Assembly: GCA_023634235.1 (NCBI GenBank)
Contig: JAMKCF010000007.1
Span: forward strand, 4,072,001-4,136,000
DNA length: 64,000 nt
Direction: 5' to 3'
From: Pisaster brevispinus
Lineage: Eukaryota; Echinodermata; Asteroidea; Forcipulatida; Asteriidae
Shown: one piece after another, positions 21,936 through 33,249 of the stretch
Layout of the letters: each line of letters begins with the position of its first letter
How positions within the stretch are numbered: position 1 is the stretch's first letter
Translations under genes and position numbers: made by a program
The notes under the pieces: generated by a model
The model's database searches: none
The model's input: the letters and a program-made list of their open reading frames with translations, nothing else
Told to the model about the DNA's origin: nothing

Positions 21936-24058
21936 TTTTCTTCGCTGACCGAGATTTCTGCAATATCTACCATTAACTCATTGAGGGAAAATAATGGGCT
22001 TCACAAATAATCATTATTTTCGAGTGCCGTATTCACGAGGGAGATTCAGCCTAGTTTTGATGACAACATCATCCCTTCAGTTATGTGACGTTTTCTCACG
22101 TGAAATCAGTTACAAGTACAGTTATTGTAAATATATGACTGTACTCCGTGGTCAAAACATGGTCGAATGCCGCGGGCTGCGAAACGTGCCTTTTCATGCC
22201 AGCGGCTCGTACACGTTCGGTAGCCGCTTCCTTCGTAGGCTTGGTTTCGAGTCTGAGGTTGCGTTATTTCTCTGCATCAGCCAATCAAAACTCGCCCGCA
22301 GATTGGCTATCACACGGAGATTGACATCACACGCTGTAACTCGCGATCTTAGACTTGACCTTCATCTGTATACGAAATATATTCATTTATTCACATCTGA
22401 AATTTACATAACAACGCTGATACCTGAGAGATGGCCAATCAGGGGATCACGAAAGCCCCGTTGGCCGCATCTATTACCGATAGGCTACAATCACTTCAGC
22501 ATTTTCTGTAAAATCTCATTGTCTGATTTTTTTTATAGCTGAATTAATAACGAATCTTAATGTTAAAACAATATACAAGCACACAAATCGGATCCCATAG
22601 TAGACGAAAAGCTGTGCTACCTATGGTTTGAATGGACCTTCGTGTGATGTTCCCCCAACAATTGTATTTTATTCACTGTTTGCCCTCACACTCGATGCCA
22701 CCATGGAACTGGTATGAACATTCTGTTTGTAAATTTTGGTTCATGTTTTTCAACAATTCAAAGATCCCTTTTGAGACATAGCAATATAGCTTGTAACAAG
22801 GAACCTACCCTGGGTAGATTTTTTTGATCAAAACAAATTCCACCAAATTCCCACAAGGTTCAACATGTTTCCTCTGGCTAATTGCCTCTCGTGGTTGTAG
22901 TCATAATTATTTTTCCCAAGATAGCTTCCAGATATCTTGACTGGTTGAATTTGTCTAAAGGCTCGTATTGCAATTATTCCGGATCATTGGAAAGGGATTA
23001 CGTTTACCCACAATGTTGTTTAACGCTTATTGTCAAGACCCATGCCAAGGTTTTCTGAGCGCGTAGTTGATTGTTCCGATTAAATTGGCTGCTTTGTTGT
23101 ATTCCTGTTTACTGTGCGATCATTTCCATCACCATGGTAATGATTATTGTATGCAAGAATTAAGCTTGTTATGCCTAAGTAGAGAAAACATATGTTGTAT
23201 ACATGTGGCTACTGCACAACAAGTATAAGCGTATTCTTGGATGGAAAGGGCTAATGTTTTATGCCGCATATAACCCGAAAATTGACACATAACTTAACAA
23301 CAAGGAATGCAAACCCCACAACCTATAATCATCACACAACTCTGCACGCTTAAGTCGGACAATCAAAACATTTGAATTTTTTTTTTCTTCCTGTTTTATG
23401 TATATCTGACAGGGACTATTGTTTGTAAAAAGGCAACATTAAGCAGTTTAGTTTATATTTCTTTGGTTCGACCAAAATAATGATTTGGAGTCGTGATTTT
23501 AAACACGAAAAGGGGAATAGTAATTACCATACGCATTTCACGTACAATTTTCAAGTGGCCTCACGTTTAAACATTAGGGCAGAGAAACTACGAAAAAAGC
23601 TAAAAATAACGAGTAAATGGACCAGCACGGGTCTCGGGATAATTGAGTGAGTGAGAAATACCGAATCATTTGAGAAAGGCTCATTCAACGCCTCAGCAAC
23701 GCGTCACAAACACCTCACCAACGCCTCACCAACGCGTCATCAACGTTGACAATAGAACCCCTTGGAAATCGCAAAACGCTACACCTGCGCTGAGGTCACG
23801 CGCACGTTTTTTTACGCACACAGAACAGCTATCGTCATTTATCTGCCACCCGCCACCCAGTGAGGGCGCTTTTTGAGAGTGTGAGGTCATAATATACAAG
23901 GAGTCTATTTAAACTCTAACGTATCGTATCGTATAGTATACAACTAAAGAATGTTTATGAGTGCAATACTCAGAATACTTTCATGAGTTAAAAGATGGAA
24001 TGTTCCATCTTTCAACGGATGAAAATATTCTTACTATTGCACGAATGAAAAACATTCA

Positions 24059-24570
24059 TTATTTGTTTTATATAACATCCAAGTAGATCGTTGTCATTTG
24101 ATTGGAGGATAACACTAAACTATAAAGGGTAATAATAAATAAAGTGTACAATAATGTTTCTCAAGTGCATCTACCACGTTTATTTTGACTTAAAAAGTTA
24201 ACAATTAAAAGTCAACAACGGTTCAAGTTAAGAGTTAACAATGGTCCAACAGTCAAAACAGTAACCAGACGCATCAATTAAAATATCAGCAGTTTTGTCG
24301 TCGTTCAGCAGCACAAAATAACTTGAAGCTTCCGCAATCGTTAATCGAATATTCACTTCCGTCAGTGGAGGGCGGGCGAGCGTGCAATAGAACAAAACGA
24401 ATGGAACGAAAAATGCACGGTGAATGGAGCGAAAAATGCACGGTGAATGGAACGAAAAATGCACGGTGAATGACGTAGCGTGCAATTGTACGTTTATTTG
24501 CCATCACGTGACGGACAATCCTCCAATCAAATGGCAAGTATCTGCTTGGGTGTTATATAATACATAATAC
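24059..24570. mobile_element. MITE-like element with ~45-bp inverted termini
   Basis: The left end (tttatataacatccaagtag ... catttgattggagg) and the right end (cctccaatcaaatg ... gcttgggtgttatataa) are inverted copies. The interior holds three 23-bp direct repeats at 24400-24473 (core aaaaatgcacggtgaatg). No transposase was seen. Confidence 0.7.
24400..24473 (+). repeat. 23-bp tandem repeat, three units
   Basis: gaacgaaaaatgcacggtga-type unit repeated three times inside the MITE-like element. Confidence 0.8.
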
Positions 24571-24779
24571 CATGCGTACATAACACGGCTGTTGTTGTTA
24601 AATAAAGGGGCCATTTGCGGCCAACAAGACTGCCTAGACGATTTGATAATCAAACAAGTATGATATTACGTATATATACGTACCAATACAGCTTATGAGC
24701 TATCTAGTTAGACGTACGACGAATGCACCGTGTGGAACACGGTGTGTAGCAGCTAGCATAACGTCCTACCAAAACTCAT

Positions 24780-25035
24780 AGGCTTCATTAGACAGGCAGT
24801 GTAGCAGCATCTTGCTGAATGTATATGACAAATTTTGACTAAACTACAATTTTTGACTAAATCGTCTTAGTCGAAGCAAATTCTAGTCAGAGTTTAAAAT
24901 GCTGAATATTATTGATTAGTTACCGCAAAATAAGAATTAGTCGGGCTAACAATATACTAGTCGCAGACCCACGACATGGCAAACTTAGTCATTTTGACCA
25001 ATATGTAAGCGTGATTGACGAATTAATTTTTACAG
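24780..25035 (+). repeat. Third copy of the TTAGTC-rich block
   Basis: Matches 31240-31640 in the same orientation and 12360-12770 inverted (shared words include ctaaatcgtcttagtcga). It is therefore a dispersed repeat, not just an arm sequence. Confidence 0.65.
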
Positions 25036-25326
25036 TGATTCACAGTAAATGTACGTATAGGTCATGTTAATGATGGGGCAACAGACACATCTTAAACAGA
25101 TGTAGGTGACATATTGTCCATGCGAAGTATATTATTCGTTAAATAATTTTTAAATTATTGAAGCGGTAAACAACAAGAAACTCGTTTACGAAATTCTCAA
25201 CATGTAAAAACTCAGTGTTTTTACCATTTTAGAAAATAATAACACCCTCAGTCAGATAAAATAGACTCTTCCAGCCAGTAATTCTTTTACATTGGTGCGT
25301 CGCGTCGCCTGTGCCATGGCCCGTTG

Positions 25327-25329
25327 TCA

Positions 25330-25366
<37 letters not shown>

Positions 25367-25368
25367 CA
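25327..25368 (+). repeat. GTCGTT hexanucleotide repeat
   Basis: About seven tandem tgtcgt units. Confidence 0.85.
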
Positions 25369-26219
25369 AACATTTGAATATGACTGGACGTCATAGCTGA
25401 AATACCTGAACTCATTTAGCAATGCATGTATCCTCTTTTCTGGAAGTTGGGAGTAATTTCCGCAAATACCGTCCAGACGAGAGGTCGACTGTAGGGAGCC
25501 GTTATTTTTCCGTTTCCTTAATTTCTTAAGTTTAGCCAAATTAGTTTTTATATAAGTTGCGACTTTTGGGGACTAAATTATTAAAATAATGCTTCTACCA
25601 GCAACAGTATGGCGTTCAAGTCAATGAATTGGTGAGTCAAAATGTAGAAAATAAGTATTGGAACAAACCTTCAGAAACGCTGCAATGTATACACAATGTG
25701 TAATGTTCAATTGCCGTACATTTTGTTAACAATAGAATTGTTAAATCGGGTACTCTCTCAGTAGAAATGCTAGAGAAATATGGCAGGAACTATTTCATAT
25801 AATGTTAAAAATGGCATCTAGTTATCACTGAACATATTATTGTGTGTATTTATTAAAAGTAAATTCATAGTCATGACCCGCTTGTAAGAATTGTATCCAA
25901 TACCAACCAGTCAAGCTATGTCCAGTTACAAATGGTGTGTCGGACCTACTGGTAAATTTCTAGAGCAATATAAGACAGCAAACACATAATTATTCGTCAA
26001 ATTACTATGTTCATGTTTCACGTTGTGTACCCATGTATTAACTATCAGAATGTATGACATACTTGTCATCAGTTAAATACAAGCAACTCACCAACGATAT
26101 TGTTATTTATCAGTATTAGCAAATGGAGGTTCGGTTGAAGTCTTGATTTAAAGTTTAAAGGCACATGTAAAGCCAAAATAAGGGCATGTCGAAGGTAAAG
26201 GGTCCTCTACCTCGAAGTC

Positions 26220-26820
26220 AGGCTCACTTTAAAGCGGGGCAGCTCTGTGTTCACAACGTGATGGTCAAAACAAAGATACTACGTCGTGATAAAATTAAAA
26301 GGGCCAACAACGTGATGTTCGCAATTATACGTGTGTAGTTAAAGGTTGAGACAACGTGGCTGTCACAATTGTAATAATATTTATAATTTTTTTTATAGAA
26401 CCCAAAAAACAAAGTTGATGACAGCGTGATCACCGAAACTGAGCCAACGGGTTTAGACATTACCAAATTACAACGACAAGTCAACGTACAGCTGAAACTT
26501 AAACATTACGTTTCAAATAATACAAAAATACAACGTCAAAAACAACGTGCCCGCCACAACATAATTTATACTTTTTAATAAGACCAAAATACAACTTATC
26601 TACAGCGTTGTTGCCTAAATACTACTTTGTAATAATACCAAAAATACAATGTTGTAAAAACGTTGCATATCAAAACTTTTCGATACGCTGCAACATTGCG
26701 TTGAAAGTCATATTAAGATGTGACGTTCATGCAACGTATAGTCAAAACGGTGTCATCCCATCTACCAATTTGCACCTTATCACAACGCTGTGCAATGTTG
26801 TTACAACGTATTGTGTTAGC
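26220..26820 (+). repeat. Degenerate satellite with AACGT words
   Basis: Repeated caacgtg / caacgt words and recurring aataa-accaaaatacaa about 55 bases apart (near 26575 and 26630). Unit borders are poorly defined. Confidence 0.4.
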
Positions 26821-26980
26821 TGGGCAGGGGTAGTTTGCTTTACCTTATGAATTGTGAAACCTGTTCCTTGATATGAGGAGTAATGGTGACAATAGTAGAC
26901 GTGCATTGTTCGAAGGTTCGTTCTGCGTTGTGCAAGGATTCATAATAATCAGTAGACCCCCTTGCATAACTCGAAACACT

Positions 26981-27214
26981 ACAAGGTCCAATTGCATGGC
27001 TCTGCTTACCGTAAGCAGGGAATTATTTGCTTACGTCAAGCGTATTTCGTGGGTCAGCAGAGAATATTTGCTTGTGCGCGAGCGTACCCGACGTTACTAT
27101 GCATTCTTCGCTTACACAGCTAGCGCAAAAATTTGGCGCCTGCACAGTAAGCAGAGATTGGTGACTGCAAGCGCAGAATTTGGCGGTAAGCAGAGCCATG
27201 AAATTGGGCCCTTA
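26981..27214. mobile_element. MITE with ~28-bp terminal inverted repeats
   Basis: The left end aggtccaattgcatggctct and the inverted right end gggcccaatttcatggctct match and continue through gcttaccg. About 230 bases with no coding content. No clean target duplication was found. Confidence 0.7.
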
Positions 27215-27419
27215 TACGCTGAGGTACGTGCACATTTTTACGCACAAAGAACAGCTACCGTCCAATGAGCTGACTCCTTTTGGCCTCAGGGATAGGATAT
27301 TTTGAGATTCTGACGTCAAACGGAAGGGGTCTATTTCATGGGTGAGACGTGTTTGCATAATGCACAGACCCAATTTAATGTGAACATGTTACGTTGTTGA
27401 ATGTTTTGGGTTTTTGACT

Positions 27420-27960
27420 GGACCGATTAGAAATAATTGTATTTTAACACTGGTTTCGCCCTTTGCTGCGGGAAACGCCTACATTTATACTCAAAGGGTC
27501 AACTGTTTGTGTGCTTTCCCCAACACTTATTTAATCTATGTGACCTCTGTACAAGCTTGCTGTTGTCTAACACTATTTGGGTTCTTTAGATACCCATTAA
27601 TTGATTTTTTCCATTAATTTGACTAAGTTCTTAGGGCCTTGGAAACACCCCGACTTTATACCAACGAGCGAAAGGGCCAATTATTATTTACTATACCAAA
27701 CCATCCAATTATATATTTAAAAAAAAAGAAAAAAAAAAGTGTGCATTTCCCAATGTTTTGTTTTACATCTAAGTGACTACTTTACACGCCCAGCTATTGT
27801 CTATGATTATTTAAATCCTTTAGCTACCCAGAAATGTATAAAATTCTCTAAATATCATACTATTTGATTATAAGCAATGCTCCCCGACTTTATCCTGACG
27901 AGCGAAAGGGCCAATGTTTACAACCACACCATCCAATATATATTTGTTGAAAAAAATCCT
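27420..27960 (+). repeat. About 240-bp degenerate tandem repeat, 2.2 units
   Basis: The word cgagcgaaagggccaat occurs at about 27664 and 27898. The preceding parts also correspond (agctatt/gctgttgtct, accca-aatt). Confidence 0.55.
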
Positions 27961-28694
27961 GTTAAGAAAATTAGATTTAAACAACTTCTTCGGTCTGAAC
28001 CAACTCTTAGATAATTTGAAATGGTCCATTCTAGAATATCAATACATTTGACTACACCAGTCATTACACTTTGGATATATTACTTATTTAGGGATTATGT
28101 GGTACCATGAAATACAGTTTTTTTTAACAAGAGGTTATAACAATTTGTAACCTTTTCCCCACTTCTAAGGACACCGGGGCTCGGTTTCACAAAGCACTAA
28201 GATTCATCTCAAGATGAGTTGTCAGTGTTACCATAATGATTTGTATTGTGACATCATACTTTGCTAAGCAACTGCGACTGATTTGCAGTAAAACTTGCAT
28301 CGCAAAACTCACCTTTGACCATTGGAGACCATCTTTAAGTGCTATTTCGTTGTAACCACTTGGGGGTCACCTTGAGTGAACACGGAAACGGTTCAATTTG
28401 CAAGGAATTTTGTGCACGTTCTTATTGGGATTTTGAGTGTGGCAATCAAAATAAGCAACGGTGATTGTAGGTCTCCAGTTACTATTTCCTCAACTTTATT
28501 ACAACATCATCCCATAATAAATCAGCATTAATTCGTTTGAAGATTGGCGTCGGTAGGAAATCAGATTGAAACCAATTATTGTTTAATAGTCCTATTATGG
28601 TACTACCGTCTGTAATGGTGTAAGGTATTGGTTTTTACATCTCACAGTTGGACTTTCCATTGTAGGAGCTGGTTAGTATTCTTTAAATGGAGAT

Positions 28695-30017
28695 CTACAC
28701 AATCTCAAAAAAGGTGTCATATTCCCATTGAGTGTTTTGCCCACCGCGTTCCTCATCACGTGTAACCTCAAACAGCTTGAGGGCTAGATACTCACGACAG
28801 AACTCTTCACCCAGAGCCTCCTTGATTACGAGGTCTTCCTGGAAAGCTTCTACGGCGCCCTTGAGGTTCGAAGGAAAAGCCTTTGTACCAGGAAGTACTT
28901 CTTCATCCATGTGGGCGTCACGAATAACTCTAGGTGGGAGTGGCAGTGATCGCTTGATGCCATCTATGCCAGCAGCTACAGTGGCCGCTAGGGTCAGGTA
29001 AGGATTACTGGCACTGGCTCCCGTGCGGTTCTCGAGATACATTCCTTTATCACCTTGTTTGATGAGTCTCAAGGCGCAGCTGCGGTTGTCTATTCCCCAA
29101 GTTGCATTAGTTGGGACAGAGTTGCATGGTTTGTAATGTCTCTGACACGTAGAGGTTGGTGCCATGATCAGACTAATCGCTGGGACATGTGCAAGGATAC
29201 CGGCAATCCAGTGCTGGGCGAGCTTGGAGATGCCGTGCTTCATAGATGGGTCACACATCAAGCTTGCGTTACCCTCGTTATCCCACAGAGAATGGCAAAA
29301 ATGGGCAGAGCTTCCGGACTGATCATGCCACGGTTTGGACATGAATGAAGCGATGTAGCCTCGCTTCTGTGCAATCTCCTTGATGGCTGTACGGTAGATA
29401 TGCGCGTTGTCAGCAGCTCGGATACCAAAGGCTGGCTTGTAGGTAATCTCAACTTGACCGGGAGAAAGCTCCGTGTCAATAGCCTCTACGTCAACACCGA
29501 CTCCGAAAAGACTTTCCTCGAAATCGAAAAACAAGCCACTGTCTTCAAAGACGGTAAGAGATGACCTGAGGTTTCCAGGGTGAAGTGGTTTCTTGGACTC
29601 GGCTCCAATGACGTAAAACTCGTGCTCGTGAGCTGAAAGTAGAGAGTAGCCCATCTCCATCAGACGGTCAATCTGTTGCCTTGAGATGTAACGTGGATAG
29701 GACGATACTGGCTTACCTTGAAAGTGCGGCTCTGTCAGCACCAAGGCCGTATTTTCACACCATGGCACGGTGCGGAAGGTGCTCAGGTCTGGCACAAAAG
29801 ATGCGTTTGCCCATCCGATATCAGCCAAAAAGCCGGAGCCTGACGGCACCAAATTACAGGCTGCATCCGCTGACAAGTGACCAATGGGCGCATTAGCTTC
29901 CCAGGTCGACCTCTCTGAAAAATGTCTTGAAGGTATAATTTTACAACGTGAAATATCGCTCATGTCGCCAAAGTCAAATCGGACATATTTAATGGCTTCG
30001 GCCTCAATTTTCGCCAA
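28695..30017 (-). CDS. LGSN: Lengsin-like glutamine synthetase homologue, single exon
   Basis: A 440-codon uninterrupted reading with the glutamine synthetase fold signatures in order: EHEF (131-134), GQVEIT (187-192), GSSAHFCHSLW (235-245), WGIDNRS (307-313) and ENRTGASASNPYL (329-341). In enzymatically active GS the last motif usually has Asp six residues after the Glu start (E-x-R-x-x-D); here it is Ala. The ammonia/ATP-site region around CQRHYKPCN also departs from the usual KR-L-PG. This fits lengsin, the catalytically questionable GS relative known as a vertebrate lens protein. The ATG corresponding to the other copy (about 30046) is out of frame, because an A-run has one base too many and an in-frame TAA follows. 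Position 30017 is only a TTG, and the first in-frame Met is residue 19. The gene is either a one-base pseudogene or uses that Met. No introns. Confidence 0.8.
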   Translation of the reverse strand: MAKIEAEAIKYVRFDFGDMSDISRCKIIPSRHFSERSTWEANAPIGHLSADAACNLVPSGSGFLADIGWANASFVPDLSTFRTVPWCENTALVLTEPHFQGKPVSSYPRYISRQQIDRLMEMGYSLLSAHEHEFYVIGAESKKPLHPGNLRSSLTVFEDSGLFFDFEESLFGVGVDVEAIDTELSPGQVEITYKPAFGIRAADNAHIYRTAIKEIAQKRGYIASFMSKPWHDQSGSSAHFCHSLWDNEGNASLMCDPSMKHGISKLAQHWIAGILAHVPAISLIMAPTSTCQRHYKPCNSVPTNATWGIDNRSCALRLIKQGDKGMYLENRTGASASNPYLTLAATVAAGIDGIKRSLPLPPRVIRDAHMDEEVLPGTKAFPSNLKGAVEAFQEDLVIKEALGEEFCREYLALKLFEVTRDEERGGQNTQWEYDTFFEIV

Positions 30018-30049
30018 GATGGAATGGCTGTTTTTTTAAGGATTCCATA

Positions 30050-31637
30050 ACGAGCCGGAAAACTAGTCTCTATAACTGAACAGATAGTCTAACATTTTAA
30101 TAACATGTACAACAATGGAGGTAGAGTTAGCCAAGGTTGAAAGCTTCCATTATGCATAAGGTGACCCACTCTGCAAAAAAGACCCGTAAGTCGCGCTATG
30201 CCTTTTCACGTAACGGGCTCGTCATTGTTGAAAGGGTGATACATTCTTCGTTGGTTCGATTTTTTTTATTATCACATTTTTGACATCGTTGATATCCACA
30301 CGTTCATAGTTTGTAAGATTGAATGTTTATTTTGACCAATAAAGCTGTTTTTAAAACGTGTTTTGTGTACATTTTGTTGGTGGTTTGCGCGATCGGTGTC
30401 CGTGGATTCAGTGGAAAGTTGCGTCATTTTACACATCTGGCTGTACATTATTTGGAACCCCCTAATATAAATTTGGTATCAACTGAAAGCTGAGGAAAAT
30501 GTCTTTCTGTATGTAGACATAGAAAAGGTTAAACGTCAAATGCAAAAGCAAGGTAGGTAAATTTCTAACACGTATATATTCTGCTCACACTTGACAATGG
30601 CTCCAACTATAGCTGGGACTGGTCCAAACTTGGGTGTTTGGTGCTCCCAGCTATAGTTGGGATCGCCCATAGAGCTCTACTGGGTAGCCTCCTCGAAAGC
30701 GATTAACCTGGTTGATAATGCGTGAACTGTTGCGTGACGAACGCAGCAGGAGCTGTGATCGGTGTTAATGAAAGGATTTAAAGATCAAATTGTTTTCAAA
30801 CTTTGACCTAACATGTCACTTAACAAACTGCATTACCTCATTGTTGCCTGGATAATTTTCTTCCCCTGAGGTACTGATTTTATCTACTTTTTCTCGACTT
30901 TTGACTCGTGGGGCTCGTAAATAATAACGCTGAAAGTCAAGGCAAAAACTCGAGAAAAGCTATCACTCCATCACACACACAGACTTGACACGCTTATTTT
31001 TTAACAACCCGCCGGGCCCACGCCGCCAGCCATCCATTAGACGCCAACATAACTAACTAAACTGCATTCTGCAGTTAAAGCCTGCTTAGCAAGTGTGACA
31101 GCCAGTGGGGTTGGGAGGGGGGGGGGGTATGAGGAGACTGGCTTTTGCTCTATGCTCCGATGAATTTGCCGCGATACTGCAATCCCAAGTATAGTTGGGG
31201 CATCTCAACTGTAACTCTCAAGTTGGGACCCGTCCCATCTATAGTCATAGGCAGTGTACCAGCATCTTGCTGAATTCGCGGGCAAAACATTTGACAATTT
31301 TTGCTTGGGGAACGCCAACTTTCTCCATACTAACAATGAGTGGATAAACCAAGGCGGGAAAATGGCCAACCCGATCAGGTCACACCTCCGTAGCTGACTA
31401 ATTATTTTTTAAAGTCTTCAGACTAGTTAAAATTAGTAAAAACTCAAAATTTTGACTAAATCGTCTTAGTCGAAACAAAATTCTAGTCAGGGTTTAAAAT
31501 GCTGATTGATTAGTCGCCGCAAAATAAGGATAAGTCGGGCTAAAAATATGTTAGTCGCAGACCCATGACATGGCAAACTTAGTAATTTTGACCAATATAT
31601 AAGCGTGATTGACGAATTAATTTTTACAGCGTAATAC
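30050..31637. other. Arm block between lengsin and the SINE, no gene seen
   Basis: Inverted counterpart of 12350-14880 without the solo LTR. A G-run lies at 31119-31128. Empty site of the LTR at about 30918-30930. Confidence 0.6.
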
Positions 31638-31893
31638 TAATAATATTAGCGGCTTCTTATATAGCGCTGATATCCATAACTAAGTGATTCTCAAGGCGCT
31701 TCAACTTTAAGTATTTTTCCTGCAAGGTATTTCGGGGCTACGTTTGAAGTATGAGACCTACTCTTTTACACAGCACCATGTAATGGTTTACAAGGTGCTG
31801 TGGCGCAATATGCAGCCAATCAAACCAGGAACACCGGGGCAGACCCCTTCTCTTTTCGATAAGAGCACTGGGTGTTACACAACACACGGGACC
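31638..31893 (-). mobile_element. SINE-like retroposon with target duplication
   Basis: A 256-base insertion flanked by the 10-base direct repeat agcgtaatac (31628-31637 and 31894-31903). On the minus strand it ends gctatataagaagccgctaa followed by tattatta, a typical A/T-rich 3' tail after a conserved end. The left arm at 12340-12365 lacks it, so it inserted after the inverted duplication. A relative lies at 16108-16390. Confidence 0.8.
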
Positions 31894-32011
31894 AGCGTAA
31901 TACACGTCAAAGAATGGTTATTGATGCCGATGTGATTTGAGATTATGCGATAAATTTGTTTTTTTTTTGAAAAAAAAGGTTACGTTTTGAATGTTTACTT
32001 CACAAATTGTA

Positions 32012-33247
32012 TTAACAGCCAAGCAGCTCAAAGCGCAGAGTGATGAATACTTGCCACTCAATGGGCACGATGCGAATCTTGACGGCCAAGACGGGCTTGA
32101 AGAAGTGCCTCTCCACGATGTTGTCTCTATCGGTGTTGCCATTGAATATCTGGAAGGGGGATACATAGCAAAGTGTTAATTGCTTAAAGAGTGGGTATTT
32201 AACGTCTGAAACAGATATGAAATTAAATGAAGGCTATATCAACAAACCTGAGTTTGAGCAAGTTGGTCTTTCACGTCAACAAGACAAGCCGGTGAGGGCG
32301 GTTCGAACTGCACTTTGTACTTAGTCACCCACTGAGGCCATCCACCAGAACGCCCTTGTGTGAGTACCCCAGTGACGTAGGTCGGGTTGCCTAAATCCAC
32401 CTGTATCCATTGGTTGGTATCCGCTACCTTAGGATGCCACGCTCCGATGATATAAGCATCCGAAGGTATCTTGTTGAGACGGCCACCAGACGGTGTTCCA
32501 ACATACTCGTCTTCCCAGTTACTTGATGCGGAGAGGCTCTCATCGGGGATTGAACCGTCTTCAAGACCGAGTTTTTCTGCATCGGGAACAGAAAGCTACA
32601 TTAAGTATTGTGTAAAATAGTAACATCAATACAGAAAAATAATCAACAGAAAATACAAACTTCTTAAAAACATCAAACAGTTTTATGCATCCCGACTACT
32701 AATAAATTACTATCTGGTTACTCACCAAAACCCCAACAGGCTTTCTTTGGAGTGCCTTTTCCATTGCTGGGTACATAACTTATCTGTAGAGCAAGCCAAA
32801 TATCAACATTGTTTATTTATTAATTTATTTTTGTTTCAGACCTCCTCTTTGACTTTGTCAAAAAATGCATTAAAACATGAATAAGTGATGTAAAGTACAA
32901 ATAGCAAATACCTGACAGGTCACTGGTTTTGCAGTTGCGTCGTAATAAGAAAAATATAGCATTCCTTGAAATTTGTCACAGAATTGCTCTCCGGTGGCGT
33001 TGTTCATCTGACAGACTTGATTGATGTGATCGTAGTTGAAAGAGAAACATCCATGATGGCTGAGACACCGAACTGAACATCTGACGGCAGAGATGCCAGA
33101 GATAGTCATGAAGGACTGGCCTAGTAAGGCGTGGTGCTCTACCGGCTGGTACCAGACCCCTCGGTAAAGACCATTCACACTATAAGATGCTGAAACCTGA
33201 AGAAACATCTCAAACAATAGTACCACCAAACTGCTCTTGATATCCAT
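32012..33247 (-). CDS. Secreted PAN/apple plus F5/8C (discoidin) protein, copy 3, intact
   Basis: Exons 33247-32912, 32783-32726, 32576-32248 and 32149-32012 give 286 residues. It starts MDIKSSLVVLLFEMFLQVSA, a good signal peptide. The PAN/apple domain has CSVRCLSHHGCFSF. The linker exon reads GTPKKACWGF, with one Cys where copies 1, 2 and 4 have two. The F5/8C domain runs from KLGLEDGSIPDES to LRFELLGC, and the usual final Lys is lost because the stop is one codon earlier. Variable residues fall in NWEDEYVGTPSGG and SDAYIIGAWHP. On the other arm only its last exon survives (12169-12248). Likely extracellular; ligand unknown. Confidence 0.87.
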
Positions 33248-33249
33248 TT

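Larger units (their letters stand above)
21936..28694. other. Spacer of the inverted duplication, right part, no gene seen
   Basis: Repeat-rich and AT-rich. MITEs and tandem repeats are listed separately. The region 23688-23747 has short caacgcctcac repeats. Similar cgctgaggt-acg-gcac words occur near 23800 and 27218. The word ggggctcggtttcacaaagc at 28187 looks like one end of a MITE, but I did not find its partner. The ORFs at 21994-22542 and 26873-27268 lack recognisable domains. Confidence 0.5.

Noticed and set aside
21994..22542. 182-codon ORF upstream of PAN copy 2
   Set aside because: No domain, signal or paralogue support; composition is like the surrounding non-coding DNA.
26873..27268. 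131-codon ORF
   Set aside because: It runs through a MITE with inverted ends and has no recognisable domain.
28732..29896. Plus-strand ORFs across the lengsin gene
   Set aside because: Antisense shadows of the long minus-strand coding region.
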